DNA of 64,000 nt, taken from assembly GCA_029449235.1 (NCBI GenBank), contig JANATG010000019.1:1-64000 (forward strand). Direction: 5' to 3'. Made by a program: the position numbers and the translations under genes. The notes below the pieces were generated by a model, which searched no databases, was not told the DNA's origin, and worked only from the letters and a program-made list of their open reading frames with translations. This document shows, piece by piece, positions 32,822-43,031 of this stretch; the stretch's first letter is position 1, and the number at the start of each line of letters is the position of its first letter. The stretch is from Linnemannia schmuckeri. Lineage: Eukaryota > Mortierellomycota > Mortierellomycetes > Mortierellales > Mortierellaceae.

Positions 32822-35270
32822 ATGGGCCAGGAAACTATCAGCACTCACACGCTAAGGAGCGACACAGTGACTACAATCATTGCCCGCACTACAACAATCG
32901 TCTCTGAACATGAGGAGGTCGTTCCCGAAGGCCATGGGGTTGTCGAAGGGATCAAGAAGACCCTTCGCGACTATTGGTTCCCTGCTTCTCATGGCTCCGA
33001 CGAAGAGGACGATATTGAACACCAACACCACCATCACGGACGCCCAGCCGGCCAATATCAACATGATCATCAACACCGCCATGCTGACAACCCTACGCTG
33101 TTTGGACCCAACAGCGTGATGCGCCGTGCGCACGACTATTGGAAGTCGCTGACCAAGGATGCCGAAGAGACGGCCAAGGAGATGGTGACCAAGGCCAAAG
33201 AGGCCAGGGATAAGGCCGCCAAGGAGGCCAAATGGGCCATGTTTGGATACAAGAAAGAGGCTCGTGAGGCCTTCGAGGCTGCTGAGGAAAAGTACCGCCA
33301 GGCTCTGGCCGCTGCCGAAAAAGTCCACGAGGATGCGCACGAGAAAGCCCGCTCCCGTTGGTTCCAGCAGGCGGAGTGCACAGAAAAGGAGGTCAGCGAG
33401 GAGGTTAGGGATGCGGTGGAAGAGCTGACGCACAAAAAATGGGACCGATTCAAAGCTGCGGTGGATTCCTTGGCTTTCAACCCTCCCAAGTATGCCTGCT
33501 CTCCTAGTTCGCAGTATTGGTTCTCGAGACAGAACCCCGCCGCAGACTCTGGTTGGGATTGTCGTGAGATCTGGGATCATTCGAGCCAGAACGATCATGG
33601 ACACAGTGTTCTCAAGCCGTTGCCCAAGAAGGAGTTGCCGCTCGACAAGGTTCATGGAACCCTTACCGATCTGCTGGCTCAGGCTAGACTTAAGGCCAAG
33701 AGCTCGCCTTCAGCCACGTCGTTTGAGGCAAGTTTGAAGTCTGTTAGGGATGGTTACCAGGCGCTGTTAGACCGCATTGCTCGCAACGAAAAGGGCGCCG
33801 TGGAGGAGCTCGACTCCGTCGCTGACAAGGTCAAGACTACGTTAAACGAGGCCAAATACTTTGAGGAGCAGACCGATTCCTGGTTGATCTCGCAATGGAA
33901 TGCCGTCATCGACAATGCCGGTGATGCTAAGGACCAGTATGAACGCGTCTTCAAAAGCTCGCTTAAGAGTGTCAAAAAGACTCGTAATGACATATACAAC
34001 TCCTTGTCGAACGGTCTTTTCAAGTCGATCCAGAACGCCCGCAGCAACATCAAGGAGGCTATTCGCATCACCAAGGACGATATCGACAAGTCTAGGCTCC
34101 ACAAGGCCCTTCAAGATGCCTCTCTGGGATTCAGTAACACCTTGAAGGAAGCCGAGGCTAAGATCAAGGCCGTTCCTAAGCATGCCTACGACAATGCCAT
34201 TGAATCGTTCAACAAGGACACTGCCCAGGTCAAGGCCAAGCTGGAGCATGCCGCCGAGGCTGCTCGTAAGTCTGGATCATCCATCTCGTATCACGCGTCC
34301 AAGTCTGTCTCGTCGGTCATTCACGATGCCAAAAAGTCGGCGGACTCAATCAAGGACAAAGCATCGTCCAAGTACGACCGTGCCACAGCTTCTGTCAGCT
34401 CGATCTGGGGATCTGCCACCAATACTCCCTTTGCGCCATTGGTCAAGGTCCAGGACTCTTATAACCAGCTGTTGGGTGATGCCAAGACGAACCTCTTTGG
34501 CCACCATGGTGACCATACTGGTGGACATCACGATGCCAGCTCGTTATACGGAGCATTGACGGCGTTGTATCTGTTGTACGTAGCTCGCAAGATCTGGTTG
34601 CGTCGGAATGCCTGGAAGATATGGAAGGCGTCCCATGTCGACCTGCACTTGACCCGTCGTGGAGCCGGCGGCCGTCGCGACAGCCACAGCTCTGAGTCGT
34701 CGCACGAACACCATGACCATCACCACGAGCACCACGAGCACCACGAGCACCACGAGCACCACGAGCACCATGAGCACCATGACAAGCACAAACATCGTAA
34801 GTTCTATGACCACAACGCTTTGTATTAAACCTTTTAAGAAAGTAAGCCGGCGGAAACTAATTTACCTTCTCTTTGAACGGGCAATGGTAGACGATGATGA
34901 GCGCCGCGTAGTCCACAACGACGGCCATGCTCACCACGGCAAACACAACCACACAAACTCATTCGGTGTTATCCTGACAAAGTACACCTCCCTATTTTCC
35001 ATCACCATGATCCTTCTCACCGCCCTAGAGTTGGCTGGTTTTTCACGTGTAGGTCTCCACACTTTGTTCGCAGGTCTGATCACATCCCAATTACTTCAAT
35101 GCGGGCTCTTCAATAACCTCATGGAGCAGCTAGGCATTCTCGACGGGTCCCTTGGAGAGGGTGCTTCGGCACGGGCAGTCCACGACATGGCCCAGCGCCT
35201 CTCCTGGACTGTCTTTGGTCTTACCGCTGCTGCCAATGCCATCAAGGTCCTTCACGATGGTCAGCACTAA
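32822..35270 (+). CDS. Unrecognised amphipathic-helical, His-rich membrane protein
   Basis: I do not recognise this family. A large first exon (32822-34796) ends in CATC followed by a canonical GTAAGT. Splicing to the AG at 34889-34890 removes 94 nt and joins in phase to 34891-35270, giving 784 residues. Visible parts: an N-terminal Thr-rich segment; a DYWFPASHG motif repeated later as HDYWKSL; His tracts near 60-85; and long Ala/Lys/Glu helices (AEETAKEMVTKAKEARDKAA; EAREAFEAAEEKYRQALAAA) with LEA/apolipoprotein-like periodicity. Then come about 350 residues of charged helices (SVRDGYQALLDRIARNEKGA; NARSNIKEAIRITKDDIDKS), a hydrophobic segment LYGALTALYLLYVARKIWL at about 575, and an expanded HEHHEH repeat at about 635-655. 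The part encoded by exon 2 has three hydrophobic stretches (SLFSITMILLTALELAGF; LHTLFAGLITSQLLQCGLF; SWTVFGLTAAANAIKV). A lipid- or membrane-surface role is a guess. If the intron is retained, the protein ends at residue 668. Confidence 0.75.
34697..34790. repeat. 9-bp coding tandem repeat (His-Glu-His)
   Basis: Six or more copies of CACGAGCAC encode the HEHHEHHEH array of the 784-residue protein. Nearly identical copies indicate recent expansion and likely length polymorphism. Confidence 0.9.
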
Positions 35271-35377
35271 AGTGCACCTTACATTGGATTTCGCTTTGTA
35301 CATACATTCTCAAGCGACATGCAAAAAAAGCATATTAAACTATCGTTATTTCTTTAGTGCGCACGTTTTGTGTATTT

Positions 35378-38300
35378 TTACAAGTTCAAGAAACCACTCA
35401 TGACATCGTCCTCGTCCTCATTGACCTCCATCTCAATTGCTCCCAATCCTTCATTTCCTCCTCCACCATGCTGATCCGAGTGGTGGTGATGATGGTGATC
35501 TATGTTCTGGTCCTGGTGCTGATGGCCACCTTGGCTGCCTCCTCCGCTACCACCATTACTACCGTCATTATTACCACCGTAGCCTCCAGCGCCGCCATCG
35601 CCAAATGGATCATCCCCCATCCCCATCCCCATATCCATGTCCATGTCCAGACCCATGCCAAGGTTCAGCATGTCTGCCCCTACATCTTCCTCTTCCTGCT
35701 GTTGCTGTTGTTGTGATTGTTGTGATTGTTGAGGTTGCGGATGTTGCGAACTGCCATCTGTCATAGGCGAGTTCTGTCCACTGTTCATGGACAGAGCCAA
35801 GCCCTTGGCCTCTACTGGCCCATCATTGTCTCCGCCTGCATGGCCTCCTTGGTATCCACTTCCGAGAATAGGTGTTCCCTGAACACTACCAGGCGTGGTA
35901 CTGTGGGATCCTTTGTTTTGGAACTGGTTCTGTTGAAGCTGTTGTTGCTGTTGGTGATGGCCCGGCGCCCCCATTTGTGGTGTATTTTGGAAGCTGCTAG
36001 GACTACTGTCGAAAGACATTCCAGGGCCGCCAGGAGCATTGGCGGGTTGTTGGGGCGTAGGTGGAGGCAGTGATGAGGCAGAGGACAGAGGTGTGCCTTG
36101 TTGTGAAGGTGGGTTCGAATGAGGCTGCTGCTGCTGCTGTTGCTGTTGCTGCAATGGGTGCTGATGCTGTTGTTGCTGCAATGGGTGCTGATGCTGGGCA
36201 AAGTCTACTGATCCTGATCTTGAGCCAGGTAATGACGATATTCCTGCACGACCACCAATCGCAGGTGAGTTTTGCTGACTGGCATTACCACCCATAGCAT
36301 TGCCGTTGTTGATACTATTATTGTTGGCATTGGCGGTCAAGTCCATGGATCCCGACCGACTAGGCACTTGGCCTTGATTCATCATTGACGAGGGTGGCGG
36401 GCTGAACATTGCAGGACTTGCTCGGCCAGGACTCATCATCGGACTGTTCTGTCGACTATGTTGACGTTGCTGCTGCTGCTGCTGCTGCTGTTGTTGTTGC
36501 TGCTGTTGCTGGATTTGGTGATGGTGGTGGTGCTGCTGCATCATATGAAGCTGGAGTTGTGTCATCTGGTGCTGCTGGTGTTGTCCCAATTGCATCTGAA
36601 CCCCATGCCCGCCCAGCATATGCTTTCCGGTCAAGGGCATCTGCATCTGCATGGGCATGGACATGGGCATCGAACCTCCCATCATGCCTACGCTCATGTT
36701 CATGGGCTGGCCCATACCCATACCCAGAGGCATACCCATAGGCATTCCATGTGGCAGTGGCTGTCCCATGGACCCTCCCGGATGGCCGCCCATACCGGCA
36801 ATGGGAACTGGCGTTGTCATTGGCCGTTGCTGCTGTTGCTGTTGTTGCTGCTGCTGAGTTATGACAGGACTCGCCGTTTGGGACTGTGAAGAAGGGGTAA
36901 AGGGAGATGTAATGCTGGCTGACACAGAAGGAGCTGAGCCAAGTGCTGGTGATGCTATCCGCTGGTTGTTAGAATCCTGTTGGGACGTCGGTGGGACGGT
37001 AGCATGCGTTACATTAGGCGAAGAAGTAGCAGAGCCTGGTGGCCTCTGAGGCAACATTTGATGCTGAACTAGAGGCGAGTTGTTCCTGCTCCCGTTGTTT
37101 TGCTGCTTCAAGTTCTGGACAGGGTGCTGAATTCCTTGTGGCTGTCCTGCCGGTGATCCAGGAATTCCTCCTCGAGGAGATGACGGCATCTGAACCTGTG
37201 CCTGAGCAAGCGCTGGACTATTGGCGGCACTCCTGACCTGCTTGAGATGACCAATACCACCGCTGACGAGAGCTGGCGAAGAATGAAGCGATGCTGTTCC
37301 AGTCTGTGGGGTTCCCGGTGGGCCTGGTGCTCCGTTCGGTGTCAAAGTAGTGATGGGAGTCACTACAGGCACCGGTGTTGACGTTTGCGAAGTGGGAGAA
37401 TCGGTACCATGACCAACCTGGACAACTGCTGGTAACTCGCTCTCAGAGGCCACCGAGGTAGGATTCTGGAATTGAGCAGTGGTAGCGACAGTTGGGGATG
37501 GCTGAACTTGTGCAGATGGCATGGTTGAGGCGACGGAAGAGGGTATAGAGGGCGCCACGGAGGGCGGCGTCATGGTCGAGAAGGGTGCCCCCTGCTGCAT
37601 GCCTGGCACAAACTGGGGCGGTGACTGCTGAGAATGCTGACCTTGCTGCATTTGCTGTTGTTGTAACCGCTGTTGATGCATCCACTGCTGCTGCTGGAGG
37701 GCGACACTAGGTGGGAAACGTGGCTGCGGGGGAATAATGGGCTGGCTACCGATAATTGGAGCAACGTGTGATGCAGTCGAGGCTATGGTCCCCGCCACGG
37801 TTCCTTGACTAATTGAAAGCGCAGCGGCAGAAGCAACAGGTCCAACAGCGCTAATCAGTACAGGCGTGCCGTCGGCTGAACCTGATCTTCCGGTCTGACT
37901 CACTGGCGGTACACTACCATCCTTAGATTTCCTCCGCAAGGCGTCCGTTTTTGCTGATTTGGGTTTTTGTTTAGCTTTTCGTTCTTTCTCAGCAGCTGCA
38001 TAAGCGACCGCGACCTTGGGAAGAGCAGCCATCGCCCGAACAGCGGATGGAAAACGTGCCGGCGGGAGAGGCGAGAGATCGGGTTTTGGCGGTGGTTCCT
38101 TTGAAAGCTATAATGGATACAAGGTGCCCCATGCACAAAGGTTAAGAAACCGGTTCGCACAAGCATCGGTAAAAGAAATGATGGCGAGATACGAAGAGCT
38201 GCCTTACCGGTATGCTTTTGCTAATTTCTGACCAGGTTGCCAAATATGAAAGTGTTGTCTGGAGACGAGTCTGGTACCTGTTTGAAAAGCAATATTTGCC

Positions 38301-39235
38301 GATTAGCAATCAATGGTGGTACATTGCTAGGTTTATGATGATCCACGATTGAGTATAGAACATACTTCATGAAGTCAGGATCCGCGGTCAGTTGATTTGC
38401 CTGGTAGTCAATACAGACCGAGATGAGCTCCTTGTTCAGCTCAAGCAACTAAAGCAAACAAAAATAAAATAATAATAATAAAATCAAACAAAAATTGATG
38501 TTAGCTCAGCCCCATATCTACTATGCGACTGATGATCGTCAGTACAATCCAACCGCTGATGCAATCAAGAAGACTGCTTAAATCTGTCATGTTGCTTACC
38601 GCCTGGACAACTTGCTCATTGATATCAACCTCGAAATGCTTGACAGCTACTGGCGGTGGCGGCGCAGGAGCACCATTAAGGACAGTTGGAGGACGAATCA
38701 TTCCTCCTGGCATCCCTGATGGCATCCCAGGTTGCATTCCTGGTGGCATCCCTGGCTGCATTCCTAGCTGCATCCCAGGTTGCATTCCTGGCTGCATCCC
38801 TGGCTGCATTCCTGGCTGCATTCCTGGCTGCATTCCTGGCTGCATTCCCGATGGCAGCCCAGGTGGCATCCCAGGTGGCATCCCCTGTTGTATTCCTGGT
38901 TGTATTCCTGGTTGCATTCCTGGTTGCATTCCTGGAGGCATTCCAGGGAATCCTGTTGGGATAGCTTTCGCGGCACTACTCAGATGAAGGTGCTGATTCT
39001 GCTGTTGCTGCATCTGAGCAAACATCCGCTGCTGTTGCTGTTGCTGCTGTTGAAGCATCAAGTTGTTCTGCATAGGATGCTGTCCGGGAATAGGCTGTCC
39101 ATGCATTGGAACCTGCGATGGTGTAACTGGCATGATCCCTTGTGGATGCCCCATCATTTGTTGGTGCATGTGCTGTTGCTGCTGCTGCTGCTGCTGCTGC
39201 TGTTGCTGCTGTTGCTGCTGCTGTTGCTGTTGTTG

Positions 39236-39271
<36 letters not shown>

Positions 39272-39568
39272 TTGTTGTTGAAGGAGTTGCTGCTGCTGCA
39301 ACTGAAGCTGCTGAAGTTGGAATTGATGCTGCTGCTGTTGCTGTGGCGATTGGTTCTTCGAGGCGGCTCGTTGCTGCAACTGGAGCTGCTGTTGTTGCTG
39401 TTGAAACTGCTTCTGTTGCATCTGCTGGAGCAAAAGCTGCTGTTGCTGTTGCTGTTGAAACTGCTGCTGTTGTTGCTGGGCGTGCTGCTGTTGCTGTAAG
39501 GGAGTCATCCCTTGAAGATGCTGTGGTGGTCGTTGCTGCTGCATGGCGCCTGTCAACTGCGGGTTCAT
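35378..39568 (-). CDS. SSXT (SS18-like) domain, Gln-rich putative transcriptional coactivator
   Basis: Four minus-strand exons (39568-38600, 38448-38366, 38277-38208, 38107-35378) join in phase to 1,283 residues. The only folded domain is at about residues 311-370, spread over exons 1-3: FEVDINEQVVQALLELNKEL, ISVCIDYQANQLTADPDFMK and YQTRLQTTLSYLATW. This matches the SSXT/SYT N-terminal domain pattern (helix, IxxYQ, YQxxLxxxLxYLA) found in SS18, the BAF/SWI-SNF subunit. The remainder is disordered: poly-Gln blocks of up to about 35 residues before the domain, a GMQP tetrapeptide array at about 210-290, then Gln/Ser/Pro/Met-rich sequence with more poly-Gln. Residues about 395-420 are a basic KERKAKQKPKSAKTDALRRK, a possible nuclear signal. 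The acidic C-terminus is EMEVNEDEDDVMSGFLNL. Most animal SS18 proteins put SSXT at the very N-terminus, so the long Gln-rich lead is unusual. The gene converges on the preceding plus-strand gene with 107 bp between stops. Confidence 0.85.
38700..38945. repeat. 12-bp coding tandem repeat (Gly-Met-Gln/Pro-Pro)
   Basis: About 20 imperfect copies of a 12-bp unit (GGCTGCATTCCT on plus) encode the GMQPGMQPGMQP array in the SSXT protein. Variation is mostly at one codon (Gln, Pro, Ile for Met). Confidence 0.9.
39165..39290. repeat. CAG/CAA trinucleotide array (poly-Gln)
   Basis: Plus strand CTG/TTG repeats encode about 35 consecutive Gln on the minus strand in the SSXT protein. Mixed CAG and CAA codons make it less prone to expansion than a pure CAG run. 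Similar shorter arrays occur at 36468-36512, 36825-36855 and 39420-39480. Confidence 0.9.
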
Positions 39569-40375
39569 CGGTACGGCGGTTTAAAAGACTTGATCTAAGA
39601 GAGTCCTGAGAGTGGCTCGTAGTCCATCAAATGCACGGCGACAGCACGATCGGGATGAGCTCGAGGGATGGCGTGAGAGTGTCCCCTGCTTGGATAGTTT
39701 GATAATTAGATGGAAGATGGGCCCACCCGAGAATAGTCGTCAATCCACGCAGACGAAAAGGTGCGTATGTGTGTGTGTGTATATGCTTGAGTTGTCAGCG
39801 AGGAAGGTTCACGAGCGTTGAGTGCAGGGAAAAGTCGCGCTAGTGATGATTGGTAATTCCTGTCGCGGCTAGTTCCTGCTATCTCCAAGGTTTTCGGGGA
39901 GGCGAGGCGAGGGGATGATCTCTCGGTCTTGCTGCCCTCGGCTGGGATGTGAATATGTTTTTTTTAAAAAAAAACGCGACGACGAGGCCTTGGATGAGCG
40001 GGAGGCAGACTGTATGTTTGGCGGCCAAAAGGATGAGAAGGAGAAGACGACGAAGCAGGTTGAACTTGGAAATAAAGGAACGGCAGTGAAAGGGGGATGA
40101 GTGGATGGCAGAGCAAAAGGTGCTGCTGGAGCGAGAGAGACGACAGAGACAGGGAGAAGAAAGAAAACGACAAGAGAAAAAAAGAGGGGGCTCGTTCGGT
40201 GGCTTGCACAAAATCAACGGGAAGTGAATGAAAAAATTAAGCAAAACTGGCACGTAACTTGTAGGCGTCTAATCTTTATTTACTCACAAGACACGACGCG
40301 GTAGAAAGAAAGAAAGAAAGGAGGAACGAAAGGGAGCAAAGAGAGTGCAATGAATATGGACACACCAAGCTACGT
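39569..40375. other. 5' region of the SSXT gene
   Basis: No gene seen. It holds the SSXT promoter on minus and the 3' flank of the UBA gene. It has a short GTGTGTGTGTAT run near 39768, an A-run near 39966 and purine-rich DNA at about 40010-40190. Confidence 0.5.
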
Positions 40376-42746
40376 CTACTCGTCCCAGTCAAGAAGATGG
40401 TTGGTAGCCTTCTCAAGATCATAATCGTACTTCTCAAGCGCACTCCGGCTCTGCTCCCGCGTAAAGCCCATACTCGCAAGCTGACTAATCAACGACTCGG
40501 CCTGAGGAGGGGCCGGCGCAACCTGTTGCTGCTGCTGCGGATCATCCATATCCTGTCCAGTCCGACCATCTGCCTCAGAGAAACCTCCATGCATGCTCGT
40601 CGCCATCGTCTTCTGGTTCGACCCAATTATCCCATGAAGCATCTCGTGGTCCTTTGGAGGGCGTGGCTTGAGTGCCGGTGGCGCTGTTCCGCCAACGCTA
40701 CCACCTGTGCTGCCTCCAATTCCTCCTGACCCAATGGCCGAAGACGCTGGTGTTCCTTGTACTGGAGGATGAGGCGGTGGAGGCAGAGGAGGCCTTGGAG
40801 GAGTCATTGAACGATCCATGACAGTGATGTGGTCCAGTCCAGCCGACGTGGGAGAATCTGTCGAGCCTGTGTCGTTTGGGCGAATGGGACGGGCTGGCAA
40901 CCGGGGTCTGTTTGTTCCTGCCGTAGGTCCTATCGGCGTCACTGCTGTCGTCGAAGAATGCACGGACGGAGAGGTTGTCATGGCGCGTGGTGGTGGTGGC
41001 AAAGGTGGTGGAGAAGGTGAGGCGTTTCCAAAGCGAGCATGCTGTTGACTAGGAGTCAGGCCCGTGGTCGGGTGAGCTCCAATGCCGCCAGTAGAATGAC
41101 GGTGTTGCTGCTGGTGGTGCTGAAGGGCCGCCTGCTGTTGTGTAATGCCTGTGAGTTTCGTTGGAGGCACGAAAGACGCCACAGAGGCAGGCGAAGAGTT
41201 GTACGTAACTCTAGGAGAAGGAGTGGTTGCAGGGTAAGGGTACTGGCCATGGGTGGAGTGGTCGCTGGGTACGTGGTACTGCTGTGTAGCAGCTGAATGC
41301 TGCTGATGTTGATGCTGGTATGGGTATGCTGACTGCGAAAGAGAATGTTGCGGTTGTTGCAACTGCATATGTTGAGGTTGCTGGGAACGAGATGACGAAA
41401 TGGAGCTATCCTGCTGCATGGTTGAATTGCTGTGACCCATCTGTTGAGAGATCACATCCTTGAGTGCCGTGAGGTCATCCACAGGCGTATCCCAGGGATC
41501 TGGTGGTCCAAGTCCTTGCTCAAACTCTCTAAAGTCCAGTCTGGTCGCATTGAACGAAGGCATTGTTGATTTCTATCGTTCATGCCATAAAACACCGCCA
41601 CCAATTTGACCAAGGTTAATAACGGCACTGTCCCTTTTATAGCCCTAGTCAGTATCGCCGTTTTGAACGTTGATATAATTACCTCTGAAGCAGGATCGCG
41701 CTCATGCCAAGTTCTGGGCGCAGATGAGGAGGACTCTTCTTCGAGGCAACTATCGCGCAACATTCCTGTCAATTCAGACAAGGGGACAGCCTGAACGATG
41801 ACCTCCTCCTCGGATCCGTCATTGCTCTCTTTTTCTGTTCCATCCTGGGTTGGAGAGACCATCTCTTCGTGCTGACTCTCTCCCTGTGGCAATGGTTGAC
41901 CGTTGTCTGCAAGTTCGTCATCCTTGCTGCGATTGCTGGGTCCTTCGTCAGCGGGATCTCTAGCCTCGAATTCACTATAGTCAAATCGACTGCCGGCATA
42001 CTTGGATGTGATTACATGGGCGCTAGAAGTAGTTTGCTCCTTCACCTGCGCTGTTGCCAAGGTAGGGGTAAGGATGCGGCGGTCATCATTGTCTAGAAAG
42101 CCGGGTGCAATCTTTCGTGCCATGGTGATGCGCTCTTGTTTCAAGCGGGCCTGTCGTTCCTCAGCATACAGCTTGTAGGCACTCTCCCTAGCTTCAATTG
42201 CCGCGGCCTCCTCCGCCATGATACGTTGGTACTCTTGAACAATCCTGTGCTCTAAAGAAAAATCATGATATCGCTAAATTTCAATGGCAATGTGAAAAAT
42301 CAGTTAGCAAACTAAAAAAATAAAAAAAAAAAAATGGCGAGAACCTTGAGGAGGGTGTTGAAAGGAGCTGCGTACGCGCTGTTCAAAACATACTCGCTGA
42401 ATGACATCCTCGGGCAATGGGTGCATATCGTACGGTGGTGAAATCTAAAAAGGTATTGATGACAATGAGTTGAGCTGTTGCTTACGAAGAAAAAAAACGC
42501 CAAGAAACAACCAATTACAAAATAACACACTGCTCTATTCGTGGAAGTTCAAATAGCGGCCACGTACAGGCGAGGGCACCTTGAAAAGAGGTGAGGCAAT
42601 CATGCGAACGTTCTCGACATCGTGGTAAGGTGATGCATCTATGCATAAATGGACGAGCATGGAATAAAATCCATTTGTCAATTTGGTTACACATCAGAGA
42701 AGGAGAGTTTTAACAGGCAAGAGAAGGACATACGATGGTGTGCCAT
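40376..42746 (-). CDS. UBA-domain protein
   Basis: Five minus-strand exons (42746-42734, 42638-42568, 42444-42394, 42249-41683, 41572-40376) join in phase to 632 residues. The first coding exon is only 13 nt (ATG GCA CAC CAT C) before a GTATGT donor. The N-terminus has HASPYHDVENVRMIASPLFK and SPPYDMHPLPEDVIQR, then a charged coiled-coil-like helix (EEAAAIEARESAYKLYAEER; KQERITMARKIAPGFLDND). The middle is acidic, then Gln/Ser/Pro-rich with proline runs (PPLPPPPHPP). The last 40 residues are a UBA domain (SLISQLASMGFTREQSRSAL, EKYDYDLEKATNHLLDWDE) with the MGF loop, a ubiquitin-binding fold. The exact family is not certain; an adaptor in ubiquitin-dependent trafficking or ligase regulation would fit. 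A GID4 gene lies directly upstream on the same strand. For exon 4 the second AG of TTTAGAG was chosen because only it keeps the frame. Confidence 0.82.
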
Positions 42747-42769
42747 TTGGCGATGGGGGTTGGGAGCAA

Positions 42770-42925
42770 GAACAGGACTTGCAGTGGATGTGGGAGGGTA
42801 TGGGTGTGAGTGAGCGTGTTTATTGTATGTAATATGGGTGTGTGCAGTGTTTGTTGCAGCTGCGGTGTCAATGTGATGGTGAGTGTGGGTGTATGAGTGT
42901 GTGAGCGTGTGAGTGTGTGAGAACG
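42770..42925. repeat. GTGT/GAGT-rich simple sequence
   Basis: Imperfect (GTGAGTGTGT)n sequence between the UBA and GID4 genes, in the probable UBA promoter. It opens spurious His/Thr-rich frames. Confidence 0.8.
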
Positions 42926-43031
42926 AAGGAAGAAAGGAGCCAAGGAGCCAAACAAGGCACGCACGCATTGGATAATGGGATGTTGCCCGCATGAGAGGCC
43001 CTTAACTAAACATTATCAATGACATCTTTCT

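Noticed and set aside
32852..33655. 267-codon ORF antisense to the 784-residue protein
   Set aside because: Mirror of the biased codons of the plus-strand gene; no motifs of its own and a non-ATG start.
34884..35270. Separate small gene starting at ATG 34884
   Set aside because: The ATG lies 7 nt before a splice acceptor; the perfect phase join to the upstream exon via GTAAGT makes one gene more likely.
38780..39609. Poly-Leu, poly-Cys and poly-Ala ORFs on the plus strand
   Set aside because: Reverse readings of the CAG/CAA arrays of the SSXT gene.
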